In this document: positions 1-8,007 of the stretch, one piece after another
Layout of the letters: each line of letters begins with the position of its first letter
How positions within the stretch are numbered: the first letter of the stretch is position 1
DNA from: Lysobacteraceae bacterium NML93-0793
Lineage (GTDB): Bacteria > Pseudomonadota > Gammaproteobacteria > Xanthomonadales > Xanthomonadaceae
Length of the DNA stretch: 64,000 nucleotides
Direction of reading: 5' to 3'
NCBI GenBank assembly: GCA_002324875.1
Contig: NTJG01000002.1
Location: forward strand, 268,189 to 332,188
Position numbers and translations under genes: made by a program
Notes under the pieces: generated by a model
What the model saw: the letters and a program-made list of their open reading frames with translations, nothing else
Databases searched by the model: none
Told to the model about the DNA's origin: nothing

Positions 1-211
1 AACCCCGCTGGTCGAACAGCACGATCCGGTACTTGGCCGGATCGTGGAAGCTGCGCATCTTCGGGCTGCAGCCGCCCCCCGGACCGCCGTGCAGCAGCAC
101 CACCGGCTTGCCCTTCGGATTGCCGCACTGCTCGTAATACATGGTGTGGCGATCGTCGACGGCGAGCGTGCCGGTATCGAACGGTTCGATGGCGGGATAG
201 AGCTGGCGCAT
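1..211 (-). CDS. pip: proline iminopeptidase, N-terminal part (cut by window edge)
   Basis: The protein begins MRQLYPAIEPFDTG and runs through the alpha/beta-hydrolase oxyanion segment VVLLHGGPGGG and the FDQRG block typical of S33 prolyl aminopeptidases, which release N-terminal proline from peptides in the cytoplasm. Only about 70 residues are present, so the catalytic Ser, Asp and His lie beyond the window. An ATG at 217 (MCMRQ) is an alternative start. The gene follows prmC by about 30 bp on the same strand and could be co-transcribed with it. Confidence 0.85.
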   Translation of the reverse strand, partial: MRQLYPAIEPFDTGTLAVDDRHTMYYEQCGNPKGKPVVLLHGGPGGGCSPKMRSFHDPAKYRIVLFDQRG

Positions 212-246
212 GCACATGGATCCGGGAAAAACCGGTCGCCAGTCTA

Positions 247-1098
247 TCAGCCGGCTTCCGCGGCTCCTGGTGCGCGGCCCAGCGTCACGCGGTCGCGCGC
301 TTCGAGATCGCGTTCGGTGGCGACCTCGCGCAAGCCGGCCCCGGCGAACAGTGCGCGCACGGCCGCGCCCTGGTTCCAGCCGTGCTCGACCAGCAACCAG
401 CCGCCCGGAACCAGATGCGCGCGCGCGCCCTGCGCGAGCACGCGGATCGCATCGAGTCCGTCGGCGCCCGAGGCCAGCGCTGTGGGCGGTTCGAAGCGCA
501 GATCACCTTGCGCGAGGTGCGGATCGGCCGCCTCGATATAGGGCGGGTTGCTGGCGATGACGTCGACACGCTCATCCGAAAGCGGCGCATACCAGTCGCC
601 CTGCGCGAAACGCACACGCGACAGCCCGAGCGCTTGCGCGTTCGCGCGCGCGACCGCGAGCGCCACCTCGCTGGCGTCGGTCGCCAGCACCGCGACATCC
701 GGACGTTCGCGCGCGACGGCGAGCGCGATCGCGCCGCTTCCGGTGCCGAGGTCGGCCAGCCGCCCGCCGCGGGCGGGCAGATGCGCCAGCGCCAGTTCCA
801 CCAGCCGCTCGGTTTCGGGCCGCGGAATCAGCGTGGCCGGCGTCACCGCGAACTCGCATCCCCAGAAGCCCTGCACCCCGGTGATGTAGGCCACCGGCTC
901 TCCGGCCGCGCGGCGAGCGACCAGGGTGTCGAACCGTTCGGCCACACCGGCGGGCGCCGGGTCGCGCGCATGCGCGTAGAGCCAGCCCTGGGGGCGCTCC
1001 ACCGCGTGGGCGAGCAGCCAGCGCGCATCGGTCGCATCGATGCGCGTCGCGGCGCCGCGCAGCAGTGCATCCAGGGTGGGAGTCGGGTTCGTACTCAT
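247..1098 (-). CDS. prmC: peptide chain release factor N5-glutamine methyltransferase
   Basis: PrmC (HemK) methylates the glutamine of the GGQ motif in RF1 and RF2 using S-adenosylmethionine. The 283-residue product has the expected length. It shows the SAM-binding motif [11 protein letters not shown] near residue 116 and the catalytic NPPY motif at 184-187, followed by IEAADPHL. An N-terminal helical substrate-binding domain fills about the first 80 residues. The ATG at 1098 is the natural start. It faces away from the lipoprotein gene at 1158 and lies just upstream of pip. In many bacteria prmC follows prfA; here prfA is not in view. Confidence 0.95.
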   Translation of the reverse strand: MSTNPTPTLDALLRGAATRIDATDARWLLAHAVERPQGWLYAHARDPAPAGVAERFDTLVARRAAGEPVAYITGVQGFWGCEFAVTPATLIPRPETERLVELALAHLPARGGRLADLGTGSGAIALAVARERPDVAVLATDASEVALAVARANAQALGLSRVRFAQGDWYAPLSDERVDVIASNPPYIEAADPHLAQGDLRFEPPTALASGADGLDAIRVLAQGARAHLVPGGWLLVEHGWNQGAAVRALFAGAGLREVATERDLEARDRVTLGRAPGAAEAG

Positions 1099-1157
1099 GA
1101 CTTCACATCGTAGCCGGGGCCCGGCCCGGCATGGTGTCGCACCTCCAGGAGATCCCC

Positions 1158-2024
1158 ATGCCCCGATCGCTCCGCGCCTGTGTCGCCGCCCTGCTCGCGC
1201 TGCTCGTCACCGGCTGCCAGAGCGCGTTCTTCGGCTTCGTCAACCGGAACAGTGCCGAGCCCGACGCGACGGTGGTCTACGACGCGACCAGAAATCTCTC
1301 CCTCGACATCTACCGGCCGCGCGACGCAGGTCCCGAGGCGCCCGTGGTGCTGTTCTTCTACGGCGGCTCCTGGCAGATGGGCACGCGCGCGCAGTACCGC
1401 TTCGTCGGCAGCCGGCTGGCGGAGAACGGCGTCGTGGCGATCGTCGCGGACTATCGCACCTGGCCGGCGGCCGGCTTCCCGGCCTTCATGGGCGATGCCG
1501 CACGCGCGGTGCGCTGGACACTGGATCATGCGCGCGAACAGGGCGGCGACCCGCAGCGGGTGTACATCGCGGGCCACTCGGCGGGCGCGCAGATCGCCGC
1601 CTTGCTCGGCACCGATGCCCGCCACCTGGACGCGGTCGAGCGCCGGCCGCAGGATCTCGCCGGCGTGATCGGCTTGTCCGGCCCCTACGATTTCGTCATC
1701 AGCGGCAAGCTCGAAGAGATCTTCGGCCCGCGCAGCCAGTGGCCGGAGGCCATGGCCGTCCGCTTCGTCGACGGCGACGAGCCGCCCTTTCTGCTCGTCC
1801 ACGGCGACCAGGACAGGACGGTCGATGTCGGCAACAGCCGCAAGCTCGAGTTCGCACTGCGCCGCAAGGGCATCGACGCGACACTGCTGATCCTGCCGGG
1901 CGGCAACCACTTCGTCACCGCGGCCGCCTTCTACGATCCGGACCGCGCGCCGGAGGTACTGCCGGCCGTGCTCCGCTTCGTCGGCGCGGGCAACGCGGAG
2001 GTGCGCGAAACCGGGACAAAATGA
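1158..2024 (+). CDS. alpha/beta-hydrolase fold lipoprotein (esterase-like)
   Basis: A 288-residue protein with a lipoprotein signal: MPRSLRAC, then a hydrophobic stretch ending in the lipobox LVTGC, with the acylated Cys at residue 20. The mature part has FFYGGSW (oxyanion region), the nucleophile elbow GHSAG (Ser141), a late HGDQD acid motif and a GNHF His motif. This is the layout of the carboxylesterase/BD-FAE family. The ATG at 1158 was chosen because AGGAGA lies at 1147-1152; an upstream ATG at 1131 has no such site and would spoil the signal peptide. The substrate is unknown. It probably sits on the periplasmic face of a membrane. Confidence 0.8.
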   Translation: MPRSLRACVAALLALLVTGCQSAFFGFVNRNSAEPDATVVYDATRNLSLDIYRPRDAGPEAPVVLFFYGGSWQMGTRAQYRFVGSRLAENGVVAIVADYRTWPAAGFPAFMGDAARAVRWTLDHAREQGGDPQRVYIAGHSAGAQIAALLGTDARHLDAVERRPQDLAGVIGLSGPYDFVISGKLEEIFGPRSQWPEAMAVRFVDGDEPPFLLVHGDQDRTVDVGNSRKLEFALRRKGIDATLLILPGGNHFVTAAAFYDPDRAPEVLPAVLRFVGAGNAEVRETGTK

Positions 2025-2045
2025 AGGCGGCCGAAGCCGCCTTCA
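2022..2045. terminator. hairpin overlapping the lipoprotein stop codon
   Basis: A perfect 10 bp stem (2022-2031 with 2036-2045) with a 4-base CGAA loop begins on the TGA stop codon itself. Read on the minus strand it has a UUCG loop and is followed by ATTTTG. It therefore looks more like an intrinsic terminator for minus-strand RNA, or a two-way terminator. On the plus strand no T run follows. Confidence 0.5.
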
Positions 2046-2197
2046 AAGATTCCGTGGACGTGTGGGAGGGAGGTACGGACACGGAATTCGGGTCTGCGGC
2101 TGAACTGCCGCCTGGCGGGTCGCTCGGTGCCTGAAGCCCTCACGAACCGCTGTCGAACCCAACATTGCTGCAATGCAGCACACGGATCAACGTCATT

Positions 2198-2300
2198 GAT
2201 AGAACGGTGTCGATACATTACCGGCACATAAACGATCGTCTCCGCCTATCGATAGAATTCGTATTAACGATTTTTCTTATCGATAGACGATCCCTACACT
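2198..2300 (+). promoter_or_regulatory. ahpC upstream region with ATAG/CTAT palindromes (candidate OxyR site and promoter)
   Basis: This AT-richer stretch carries two palindromes, CTATCGATAG at 2246-2255 and TTATCGATAG at 2277-2286. Their centres are 31 bp apart, about three helical turns. Further half-sites are GATAG at 2198 and GATAC at 2212. OxyR tetramers recognise spaced ATAG/CTAT half-sites. ATAG at 2283 with CTAC at 2294, and ATCG at 2235 with CTAT at 2246, keep the 11 bp OxyR spacing. A possible -10 is TACACT at 2295-2300. The exact site and start point are not certain. Confidence 0.5.
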
Positions 2301-2362
2301 GTGTGCAGCCGAGACCCGGCCTGCGGCGCTGCAGCCGCCTCCCCCGTCACCCAGGAGTTTTC

Positions 2363-2926
2363 ATGTCGCTCATCAATACCGAAGTCCAGCCGTTCAAGGC
2401 CACCGCGTTCCAGAACGGCGAGTTCGTCGAAGTCAGCAACGAGAGCCTGAAGGGCAAGTGGTCGGTGCTGATCTTCATGCCGGCCGCCTTCACCTTCAAT
2501 TGCCCGACCGAGGTCGAGGACGCGGCCGATCATTACGCCGAGTTCCAGAAGATCGGCGCCGAGGTCTACATCGTCACCACCGACACGCATTTCTCGCACA
2601 AGGTCTGGCACGAGACCTCGCCGGCGGTCGGCAAGGCCCAGTTCCCGCTGGTCGGTGATCCGACCCACCGCCTGACCCGCGCGTTCGGCGTGCACATCGA
2701 GGAGGACGGCCTGGCCCTGCGCGGCACGTTCGTCATCAACCCCGAGGGCGTGATCAAGACCGTCGAGATCCACGACAACGCGATCGCCCGTGACGTCACC
2801 GAGACCCTGCGCAAGCTCAAGGCCGCGCAGTACGTCGCCGCCAACCCGAACGAGGTCTGCCCGGCCAAGTGGAAGGAAGGCGAGAAGACCCTCGCGCCGT
2901 CGCTGGACCTGGTCGGCAAGATCTGA
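2363..2926 (+). CDS. ahpC: alkyl hydroperoxide reductase peroxiredoxin subunit C
   Basis: AhpC reduces hydrogen peroxide, organic hydroperoxides and peroxynitrite in the cytoplasm and is itself re-reduced by AhpF. The 187-residue product has exactly the length of enterobacterial AhpC. The peroxidatic Cys47 lies in FNCPTE and the resolving Cys166 in NEVCPAKW, so it is a typical 2-Cys peroxiredoxin. The ATG at 2363 has AGGAG at 2353-2357; in-frame ATG codons further upstream would put coding sequence over the promoter palindromes. It heads the ahpC-ahpF-oxyR row and is probably OxyR-controlled. Confidence 0.97.
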   Translation: MSLINTEVQPFKATAFQNGEFVEVSNESLKGKWSVLIFMPAAFTFNCPTEVEDAADHYAEFQKIGAEVYIVTTDTHFSHKVWHETSPAVGKAQFPLVGDPTHRLTRAFGVHIEEDGLALRGTFVINPEGVIKTVEIHDNAIARDVTETLRKLKAAQYVAANPNEVCPAKWKEGEKTLAPSLDLVGKI

Positions 2927-2956
2927 CGCCCCACCGCGCGGCATCGCGCCGCGCAC

Positions 2957-3057
2957 CACGTCCACGCCCGCCCTCGCGGGGGTGGACGTGCACCGGAGCC
3001 CGCCGGCCCATCGCCAGCCGTCGCCCGCCACGCGCCTGCGGCCTCCGGTGCACGTCC
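2957..3057 (+). repeat. overlapping inverted repeats between ahpC and ahpF (alternative hairpins)
   Basis: Three arms can pair in two exclusive ways. Arm 1 (2957-2965, CACGTCCAC) pairs with 2982-2990, helped by CCC/GGG inside. Arm 2 (2984-2998) pairs perfectly over 15 bp with arm 3 (3043-3057). The stretch 2984-2990 belongs to both hairpins. The layout could tune read-through or mRNA decay so that AhpC is made in excess over AhpF. It could also be a dispersed repeat. The pairing is seen directly; the role is inference. Confidence 0.6.
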
Positions 3058-3132
3058 CTCCCCTCATCGTCACGACGCCGGCCTTCATGCAGGCGTCGAG
3101 GCCCCGCATTGCCCGCAACAGGAGCCTCCCCC

Positions 3133-4713
3133 ATGCTCGCAGACGATCTCAAGACCCAGCTCGCCGCCTATCTGGAACGCGTCGTGCGCCCGATCCACAT
3201 CGTCGCGTCGCTCGACGACGGCGAAAAGTCGCAGGAATTGCGCGCGCTGCTCGAGGACCTGCGTGCGCTGTGCGACAAGATCACCGTCGACATGGACGGC
3301 ACCGATGCGCGCCGGCCTTCGTTCGCGCTGACCTCGCCCGGACACGACATCGCGCTGCGCTTCGCCGGCCTGCCGATGGGCCACGAGTTCACCTCGCTGG
3401 TGCTGGCATTGCTGCAGGTCGGCGGGCATCCCTCGAAGACCGCCAAGGAGACGCTCGAGCAGGTCGCCGCGCTCGATGGCGACTACACCTTCGAAACCTA
3501 TTACTCGCTGTCGTGCCAGAACTGCCCGGACGTGGTGCAGGCGCTGAATCTGGCCGCGGTGCTCAACCCGCGCATCCGCCACACGGCGATCGACGGCGCG
3601 CTGTTCCAGGACGAGGTCGAGGCGCGCGAGATCCTGTCGGTGCCGACGGTGTTCCTCAACGGCCAGAAGTTCGACCAGGGCCGGATGACGCTGGAGCAGA
3701 TCGTCGCAAAGCTCGATACCGGCGCGGCAGACCGTGCCGCGAAGGCCATCGCCGCCAAGGCGCCGTTCGACGTGCTCGTCGTCGGCGGTGGCCCGGCGGG
3801 CGCGGCGGCGGCCATCTATGCCGCGCGCAAGGGCATCCGCACCGGCGTCGCCTCCGAGCGTTTCGGCGGCCAGGTGCTGGATACGATGGCGATCGAGAAC
3901 TTCATCTCGGTCAAGGAAACCGAGGGGCCGAAGCTGGCGGCCGCGCTCGAACAGCACGTGCGCGAGTACGACGTCGACGTGATGGACCTGCAGCGCGCGA
4001 CCCGTCTGGTGCCGGCCGGCGATGACGGCCTGATCGAGATCGGGCTCGAGAACGGCGCGTCGCTGCGGTCGCGCACGGTCGTGCTGTCGACCGGCGCGCG
4101 CTGGCGGCAGATGAACGTGCCCGGCGAGGACCAGTACCGCAACAAGGGCGTGGCCTACTGCCCGCATTGCGACGGCCCGCTGTTCAAGGGCAAGCGCGTG
4201 GCGGTGATCGGCGGTGGCAACTCCGGCGTCGAGGCGGCGATCGATCTCGCGGGCATCGTCGCCCACGTCACCCTGATCGAGTTCGACGCCCAGTTGCGCG
4301 CCGACGAAGTGCTGCAACGCAAGCTGCGCAGCCTGGCCAACGTCCGTATCGTCACCAGCGCGCAGACGACCGAAGTGCTCGGCGACGGCAGCCGCGTCAA
4401 CGGTCTGGTCTATCGCGACCGCATCGGCGGCGACAGCCACCGCGTGGACCTGGAGGGCGTGTTCGTGCAGATCGGCCTGTTGCCCAATACCGAATGGCTC
4501 AAGGACGTGGTGGCGCTGTCGCCGCGCGGCGAGATCATTGTCGACGACCGCGGCCAGACCAGCGTGCCGGGCGTCTTCGCTGCTGGCGACGCGACCACGG
4601 TGCCCTACAAGCAGATCGTCATCGCGATGGGCGAAGGATCGAAGGCGGCGCTGAGCGCCTTCGACCACCTGATCCGCAGCCCGGTTCGCGTGGCCCAGGC
4701 CGAGGCGGCCTGA
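3133..4713 (+). CDS. ahpF: alkyl hydroperoxide reductase flavoprotein subunit F
   Basis: AhpF is the NAD(P)H-dependent FAD disulfide reductase that recycles AhpC. The 526-residue protein has the N-terminal tandem thioredoxin-fold domain with Cys128-x-x-Cys131 (CQNC), an FAD-binding [10 protein letters not shown] motif near residue 218, the redox pair Cys343-x-x-Cys346 (CPHC) and an NAD-binding GGGNSG motif. The ATG at 3133 follows AGGAG about 9 bases upstream; the longer reading frame upstream is only the hairpin-rich intergenic sequence. It is 206 bp downstream of ahpC and 74 bp upstream of oxyR. Confidence 0.97.
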   Translation: MLADDLKTQLAAYLERVVRPIHIVASLDDGEKSQELRALLEDLRALCDKITVDMDGTDARRPSFALTSPGHDIALRFAGLPMGHEFTSLVLALLQVGGHPSKTAKETLEQVAALDGDYTFETYYSLSCQNCPDVVQALNLAAVLNPRIRHTAIDGALFQDEVEAREILSVPTVFLNGQKFDQGRMTLEQIVAKLDTGAADRAAKAIAAKAPFDVLVVGGGPAGAAAAIYAARKGIRTGVASERFGGQVLDTMAIENFISVKETEGPKLAAALEQHVREYDVDVMDLQRATRLVPAGDDGLIEIGLENGASLRSRTVVLSTGARWRQMNVPGEDQYRNKGVAYCPHCDGPLFKGKRVAVIGGGNSGVEAAIDLAGIVAHVTLIEFDAQLRADEVLQRKLRSLANVRIVTSAQTTEVLGDGSRVNGLVYRDRIGGDSHRVDLEGVFVQIGLLPNTEWLKDVVALSPRGEIIVDDRGQTSVPGVFAAGDATTVPYKQIVIAMGEGSKAALSAFDHLIRSPVRVAQAEAA

Positions 4714-4787
4714 ATCATGCACGGGCGCGCACCGACGCCACGATGCCGCGCGCCTGGCAGTGCCCGGGCGCGTCGCGGTGACGCGTC

Positions 4788-5705
4788 GTGAACCTGCGCG
4801 ATCTCAAGTACCTGGTGGCTCTGGCCGACCACCGGCATTTCGGCCGCGCGGCCGCGGCCTGCTTCGTCAGCCAGCCGACGCTGTCGACCCAGATCCGCAA
4901 GCTCGAGGACGAGCTCGGCGTCACCCTGGTGGAGCGCTCGCCGCGCAAGATCATGCTCACGCCCACCGGCCAGCAGGTGGCCGAACGCGCGCGCCGCATC
5001 GTCGGCGACGTCGAGCAGATGAAGGAGGTCGCCCGACGCAGCCAGGATCCCGAGGCCGGCGTCGTCCGGCTGGGTCTTTTCCCGACCCTCGGCCCCTATC
5101 TGCTGCCGCACGTGGTGCCGTCGATCCGGCGCCGTTTCCAGCAGCTCGAACTGCTGCTGATCGAGGACAAGAGCGACCAGCTGCTCGCGCGGCTGCGTGA
5201 CGGCAGGCTCGACGCGGCCCTGCTCGCGCTGCCCGTGCACGACGAGCAGATGCACGCCGAGCCACTGTTCGAAGAGCCGTTCGTGCTGGCCGTGCCGGAA
5301 GGGCATCCGCTCGCCGCGCGCACGACGATCACCCTGGACGCGCTGGCCGACCAGCGCCTGCTGCTGCTCGAAGACGGCCACTGTCTGCGCGACCAGGCGC
5401 TGGACGTCTGCCACCTCGCCGGCGCCGCGGAGAAATCCGGCTTCCAGGGCACCAGCCTGGAAACCCTGCGGCAGATGGTGGCCGCCAACGTGGGGGTGAC
5501 CCTGCTGCCGATGCTGGCCGTGCAGCCGCCGGTGGCCCAGTCGCCGGACATCCGCCTCATCGGCTTCGCCGACCCCCAGCCGCCGAGCCGGCGCATCGCG
5601 ATGGTTTGGCGACGCAGTTCGGCGATCGCGGGCTTTCTGCAGACGCTGGCCCGGCCCTTCGCCGCGCTGCCGCCGGCCCTGCTGCGGATGCCGTCGCAGG
5701 ATTGA
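4788..5705 (+). CDS. oxyR: peroxide-sensing LysR-type regulator OxyR
   Basis: OxyR senses hydrogen peroxide through a reversible disulfide and activates ahpC, katG and related genes. The 305-residue protein starts at GTG 4788 (VNLRDLKYLVALAD). It has the LysR helix-turn-helix (FVSQPTLSTQIRKLEDELG), and Cys199 and Cys208 fall exactly at the E. coli redox positions in HCLRDQALDVC. The GTG start is the only one that keeps the normal N-terminus. The ahpC-ahpF-oxyR order is known from Xanthomonas, where oxyR can be read from both the ahpC promoter and its own. Confidence 0.96.
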   Translation: MNLRDLKYLVALADHRHFGRAAAACFVSQPTLSTQIRKLEDELGVTLVERSPRKIMLTPTGQQVAERARRIVGDVEQMKEVARRSQDPEAGVVRLGLFPTLGPYLLPHVVPSIRRRFQQLELLLIEDKSDQLLARLRDGRLDAALLALPVHDEQMHAEPLFEEPFVLAVPEGHPLAARTTITLDALADQRLLLLEDGHCLRDQALDVCHLAGAAEKSGFQGTSLETLRQMVAANVGVTLLPMLAVQPPVAQSPDIRLIGFADPQPPSRRIAMVWRRSSAIAGFLQTLARPFAALPPALLRMPSQD

Positions 5706-5811
5706 GGTGCATGCGGCGCGGCCGGGCATCGCCGCGGCACCCGATCCGGCACAATCGACCCGGGCGGCGCGATGCGTCGCCCGTTTCACGTCACCCGACC
5801 GGAGAATCCCG

Positions 5812-6234
5812 ATGTCGTCCCAACCCCAGAGTGGTCTGCCTCCTTCGCAGTCCGTTCCGATCCGCTTGACCACCCGCGACCTGGCACGGCTCGATGCCCT
5901 GCTGGCCTCTCCCACCTACCGGCACCATCCCGGCGCCGCGTCGCTGCAACGCGAACTCGACCGCGCCGATGTCCTGGCGCCCGATGCCGACGCCGCCGGC
6001 ATCGTCGGCATGCACGCGCACGTCGACTGTGTCGACGAGCACGACGGCAGCCGACACACGCTGACCCTGGTCTATCCCCATGAAGCCGATGCCGGCGCAG
6101 GCCGCGTGTCGGTTCTGGCCCCCGTGGGCGCCGCCCTGCTGGGACTGGCGGTCGGCCAGCGCATCGACTGGCCCGGCGTCAACGGACGCACGCTGCGCTT
6201 GCGCGTGCTCGCGGTCGCACCGCCTGCCGCATGA
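5812..6234 (+). CDS. rnk: nucleoside diphosphate kinase regulator (Rnk/GreA C-terminal domain)
   Basis: This 140-residue protein has an N-terminal helical hairpin (LTTRDLARLDALLAS) followed by a GreA/GreB C-terminal FKBP-like domain (LTLVYPHEAD, VLAPVGAALLGLAVGQ, IDWP). That is the Rnk pattern. Rnk binds RNA polymerase without the long coiled-coil activity of GreA and influences nucleoside diphosphate kinase levels. The ATG at 5812 has GGAGAA at 5801-5806. It follows oxyR by about 100 bp and may be co-transcribed. It occupies the place of the 'orfX' known after oxyR in Xanthomonas; I cannot say whether it is the same gene. Confidence 0.88.
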   Translation: MSSQPQSGLPPSQSVPIRLTTRDLARLDALLASPTYRHHPGAASLQRELDRADVLAPDADAAGIVGMHAHVDCVDEHDGSRHTLTLVYPHEADAGAGRVSVLAPVGAALLGLAVGQRIDWPGVNGRTLRLRVLAVAPPAA

Positions 6235-6241
6235 TCGCCCC

Positions 6242-6264
6242 GGCGGCGCGGTTGCCGCGCCGCC
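6242..6264. terminator. hairpin between convergent rnk and msrA
   Basis: A GC-only 10 bp perfect stem (6242-6251 with 6255-6264) with a TTG loop fills the short gap between two genes that end facing each other. There is no T run on either side, so factor-independent termination is uncertain. Its position suggests a shared two-way stop. Confidence 0.5.
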
Positions 6265-6276
6265 CGGCGTCCGCTG

Positions 6277-6927
6277 TCAGAGCACCGCGCCGACCGGGCA
6301 GCTGACGCCCGTGCCTCCCAGGCCGCAGTAGCCGCCGGGATGCTTGTGCAGATACTGCTGATGCTCGTCTTCGGCGTAATAGAACGGCGGCGCCTCGGCG
6401 CGAAGCTCGGTCGTGATCGGCGGATAGCCGGCGGCCTCCAGCCTGGCCCCGTAGTCCGCCAGGCTGCGCGTGGCCAGTTCGAACTGGCCCGGCGTACTGC
6501 AGTAGAGCGCCGAACGATACTGCGTGCCGACATCGTTGCCCTGGCGCATGCCCTCGGTCGGGTTGTGGCCCTCCCAGAAGGTCTGCAGCAGTGTTTCGAA
6601 CGCGACCTGGGCCGGGTCGTAGACCACCAGCACCACCTCGGCATGCCCGGTCTGGCCCGAGCACACCTCGCGATAGGTCGGATTCGGCGTGCTGCCGCCC
6701 GCGTAGCCCACCGCCGTGGTCACCACGCCGGGCAAGGACCAGAACGCGCGCTCGGCGCCCCAGAAGCAGCCCATGCCGAACTGCACCTGCTCGAGCCCCT
6801 CGAAGGCACCCTGCAGCGGGCGGCCGTGCACCGCGTGCGCGTTGTGCAACGGCAGCGGCGTGTCACGCCCCGGCAAGGCGTCCTGCGCGCGCGGCAGGCG
6901 CTGTTTCCACGCTCCGATTCCCAACAT
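6277..6927 (-). CDS. msrA: peptide-methionine (S)-S-oxide reductase
   Basis: MsrA reduces methionine-S-sulfoxide in proteins, so it fits the oxidative-stress genes next door. The 216-residue protein has the catalytic GCFWG motif (Cys54), then [21 protein letters not shown] and the C-terminal Cys pair in YCGLGGTG and SCPVG used for recycling. An N-terminal extension of about 45 residues is typical of the longer proteobacterial MsrA. The ATG at 6927 has AGGAG a few bases upstream; the frame extends further but without a ribosome site. Confidence 0.95.
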   Translation of the reverse strand: MLGIGAWKQRLPRAQDALPGRDTPLPLHNAHAVHGRPLQGAFEGLEQVQFGMGCFWGAERAFWSLPGVVTTAVGYAGGSTPNPTYREVCSGQTGHAEVVLVVYDPAQVAFETLLQTFWEGHNPTEGMRQGNDVGTQYRSALYCSTPGQFELATRSLADYGARLEAAGYPPITTELRAEAPPFYYAEDEHQQYLHKHPGGYCGLGGTGVSCPVGAVL

Positions 6928-7012
6928 CTGCGGTCTCCTGGCGGCGCGGGACAGCCGCGCAACGCTCGATCCACGTGCGGCCACGCGCGCGTCGCTTCAA
7001 GGTGGCGCGTGC

Positions 7013-7936
7013 TCAGGCGGCGTCGACCGGCAGCCGGCTGCGCCCCTTCAGGCTCGCGAGAAAAATCCCGGCCAGGGTGAAGCCGAACCCCAGCCATTCG
7101 CGCGGCAGCGTCGGCCGCTGCAGCAGCACGACGTCGAGCAGGAACGCGCAGACCGGCTGCACCAGCAACAACACGCCGACCAGGGCCACGCCGAGGCGCT
7201 GCATGGCGCGCGAGATCAGGATCCAGCTGAGGCAATGGCCCAGGCCGGCCAGCACCAGCAGCCAGGCCAGCGAGGCCCACGTGGGGATCGCGAACGACAC
7301 GCCCTCCGCCGCGCCGGCCAGGCCCAGCAGCAACGCCGAGCCGAGCGAGGCGATCGCCAGGATCTGCGCGATCGGCGCCGTACGCGACGCATCGTGCGCG
7401 CGTCCCACGCGCTGCACCGTCTTCAGGCCGATGTTGTAGACCGCGTAGCACAGCCCGGTCGCCAGCCCCAGCCATACGCCCCAGCGATAATCGGCCGGCA
7501 GGCTGGCCCAGTCCGCGCCGAGCAGCAGCCAGAGGCCGAAGAACGCCAGTGCGATGCCGGCCACGAAGCGTGGCCCGATGCGTTCGCCGAACAGCACCAC
7601 GCCCGCCAGCGCCATGAAGAACACCTGGGCGTTGGCCAGCAGCGTCGCCAGGCCCGGGCCGACCAGCAGAATGCTGCGGTGCCAGAGCCACAGGTCGGCG
7701 GCGAATGCACCTGCCGGCAGCAGCGACCACAGCCACACCGCACGGGGCAGAGGCCGCCAGTCGCGTCGCACCACGACCAGCAGCGCGAGCATCAGTCCGG
7801 CGAACAGCATGCGGTAGAACGCGGAAATCGTCGGCGGCGTTTCGGCCCAACGCACCATCAGTCCGTTGGTGCCGATCAGCGCGGCGCCCGCGAGCATCGA
7901 CAGCAGCGCGGCGCGTTGGGCGGAGCGTTCCGACAT
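7013..7936 (-). CDS. EamA/DMT-family transporter
   Basis: A 307-residue integral membrane protein with ten predicted hydrophobic segments in two EamA repeats, beginning MLAGAALIGTNGLMVRW. Such proteins export or exchange small metabolites such as amino acids and their analogues; the substrate here cannot be read from sequence. It lies upstream of msrA on the same strand with an 85 bp gap, and downstream of the diguanylate cyclase. ATG 7936 is the natural start. Confidence 0.85.
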   Translation of the reverse strand: MSERSAQRAALLSMLAGAALIGTNGLMVRWAETPPTISAFYRMLFAGLMLALLVVVRRDWRPLPRAVWLWSLLPAGAFAADLWLWHRSILLVGPGLATLLANAQVFFMALAGVVLFGERIGPRFVAGIALAFFGLWLLLGADWASLPADYRWGVWLGLATGLCYAVYNIGLKTVQRVGRAHDASRTAPIAQILAIASLGSALLLGLAGAAEGVSFAIPTWASLAWLLVLAGLGHCLSWILISRAMQRLGVALVGVLLLVQPVCAFLLDVVLLQRPTLPREWLGFGFTLAGIFLASLKGRSRLPVDAA

Positions 7937-8007
7937 TCGCGTGCCTGTATGGCCGTGGGGCCGCCGAGCCTAGCAGCGGGACACCCGCCCTGCGCCCCGC
8001 GGCCCGC

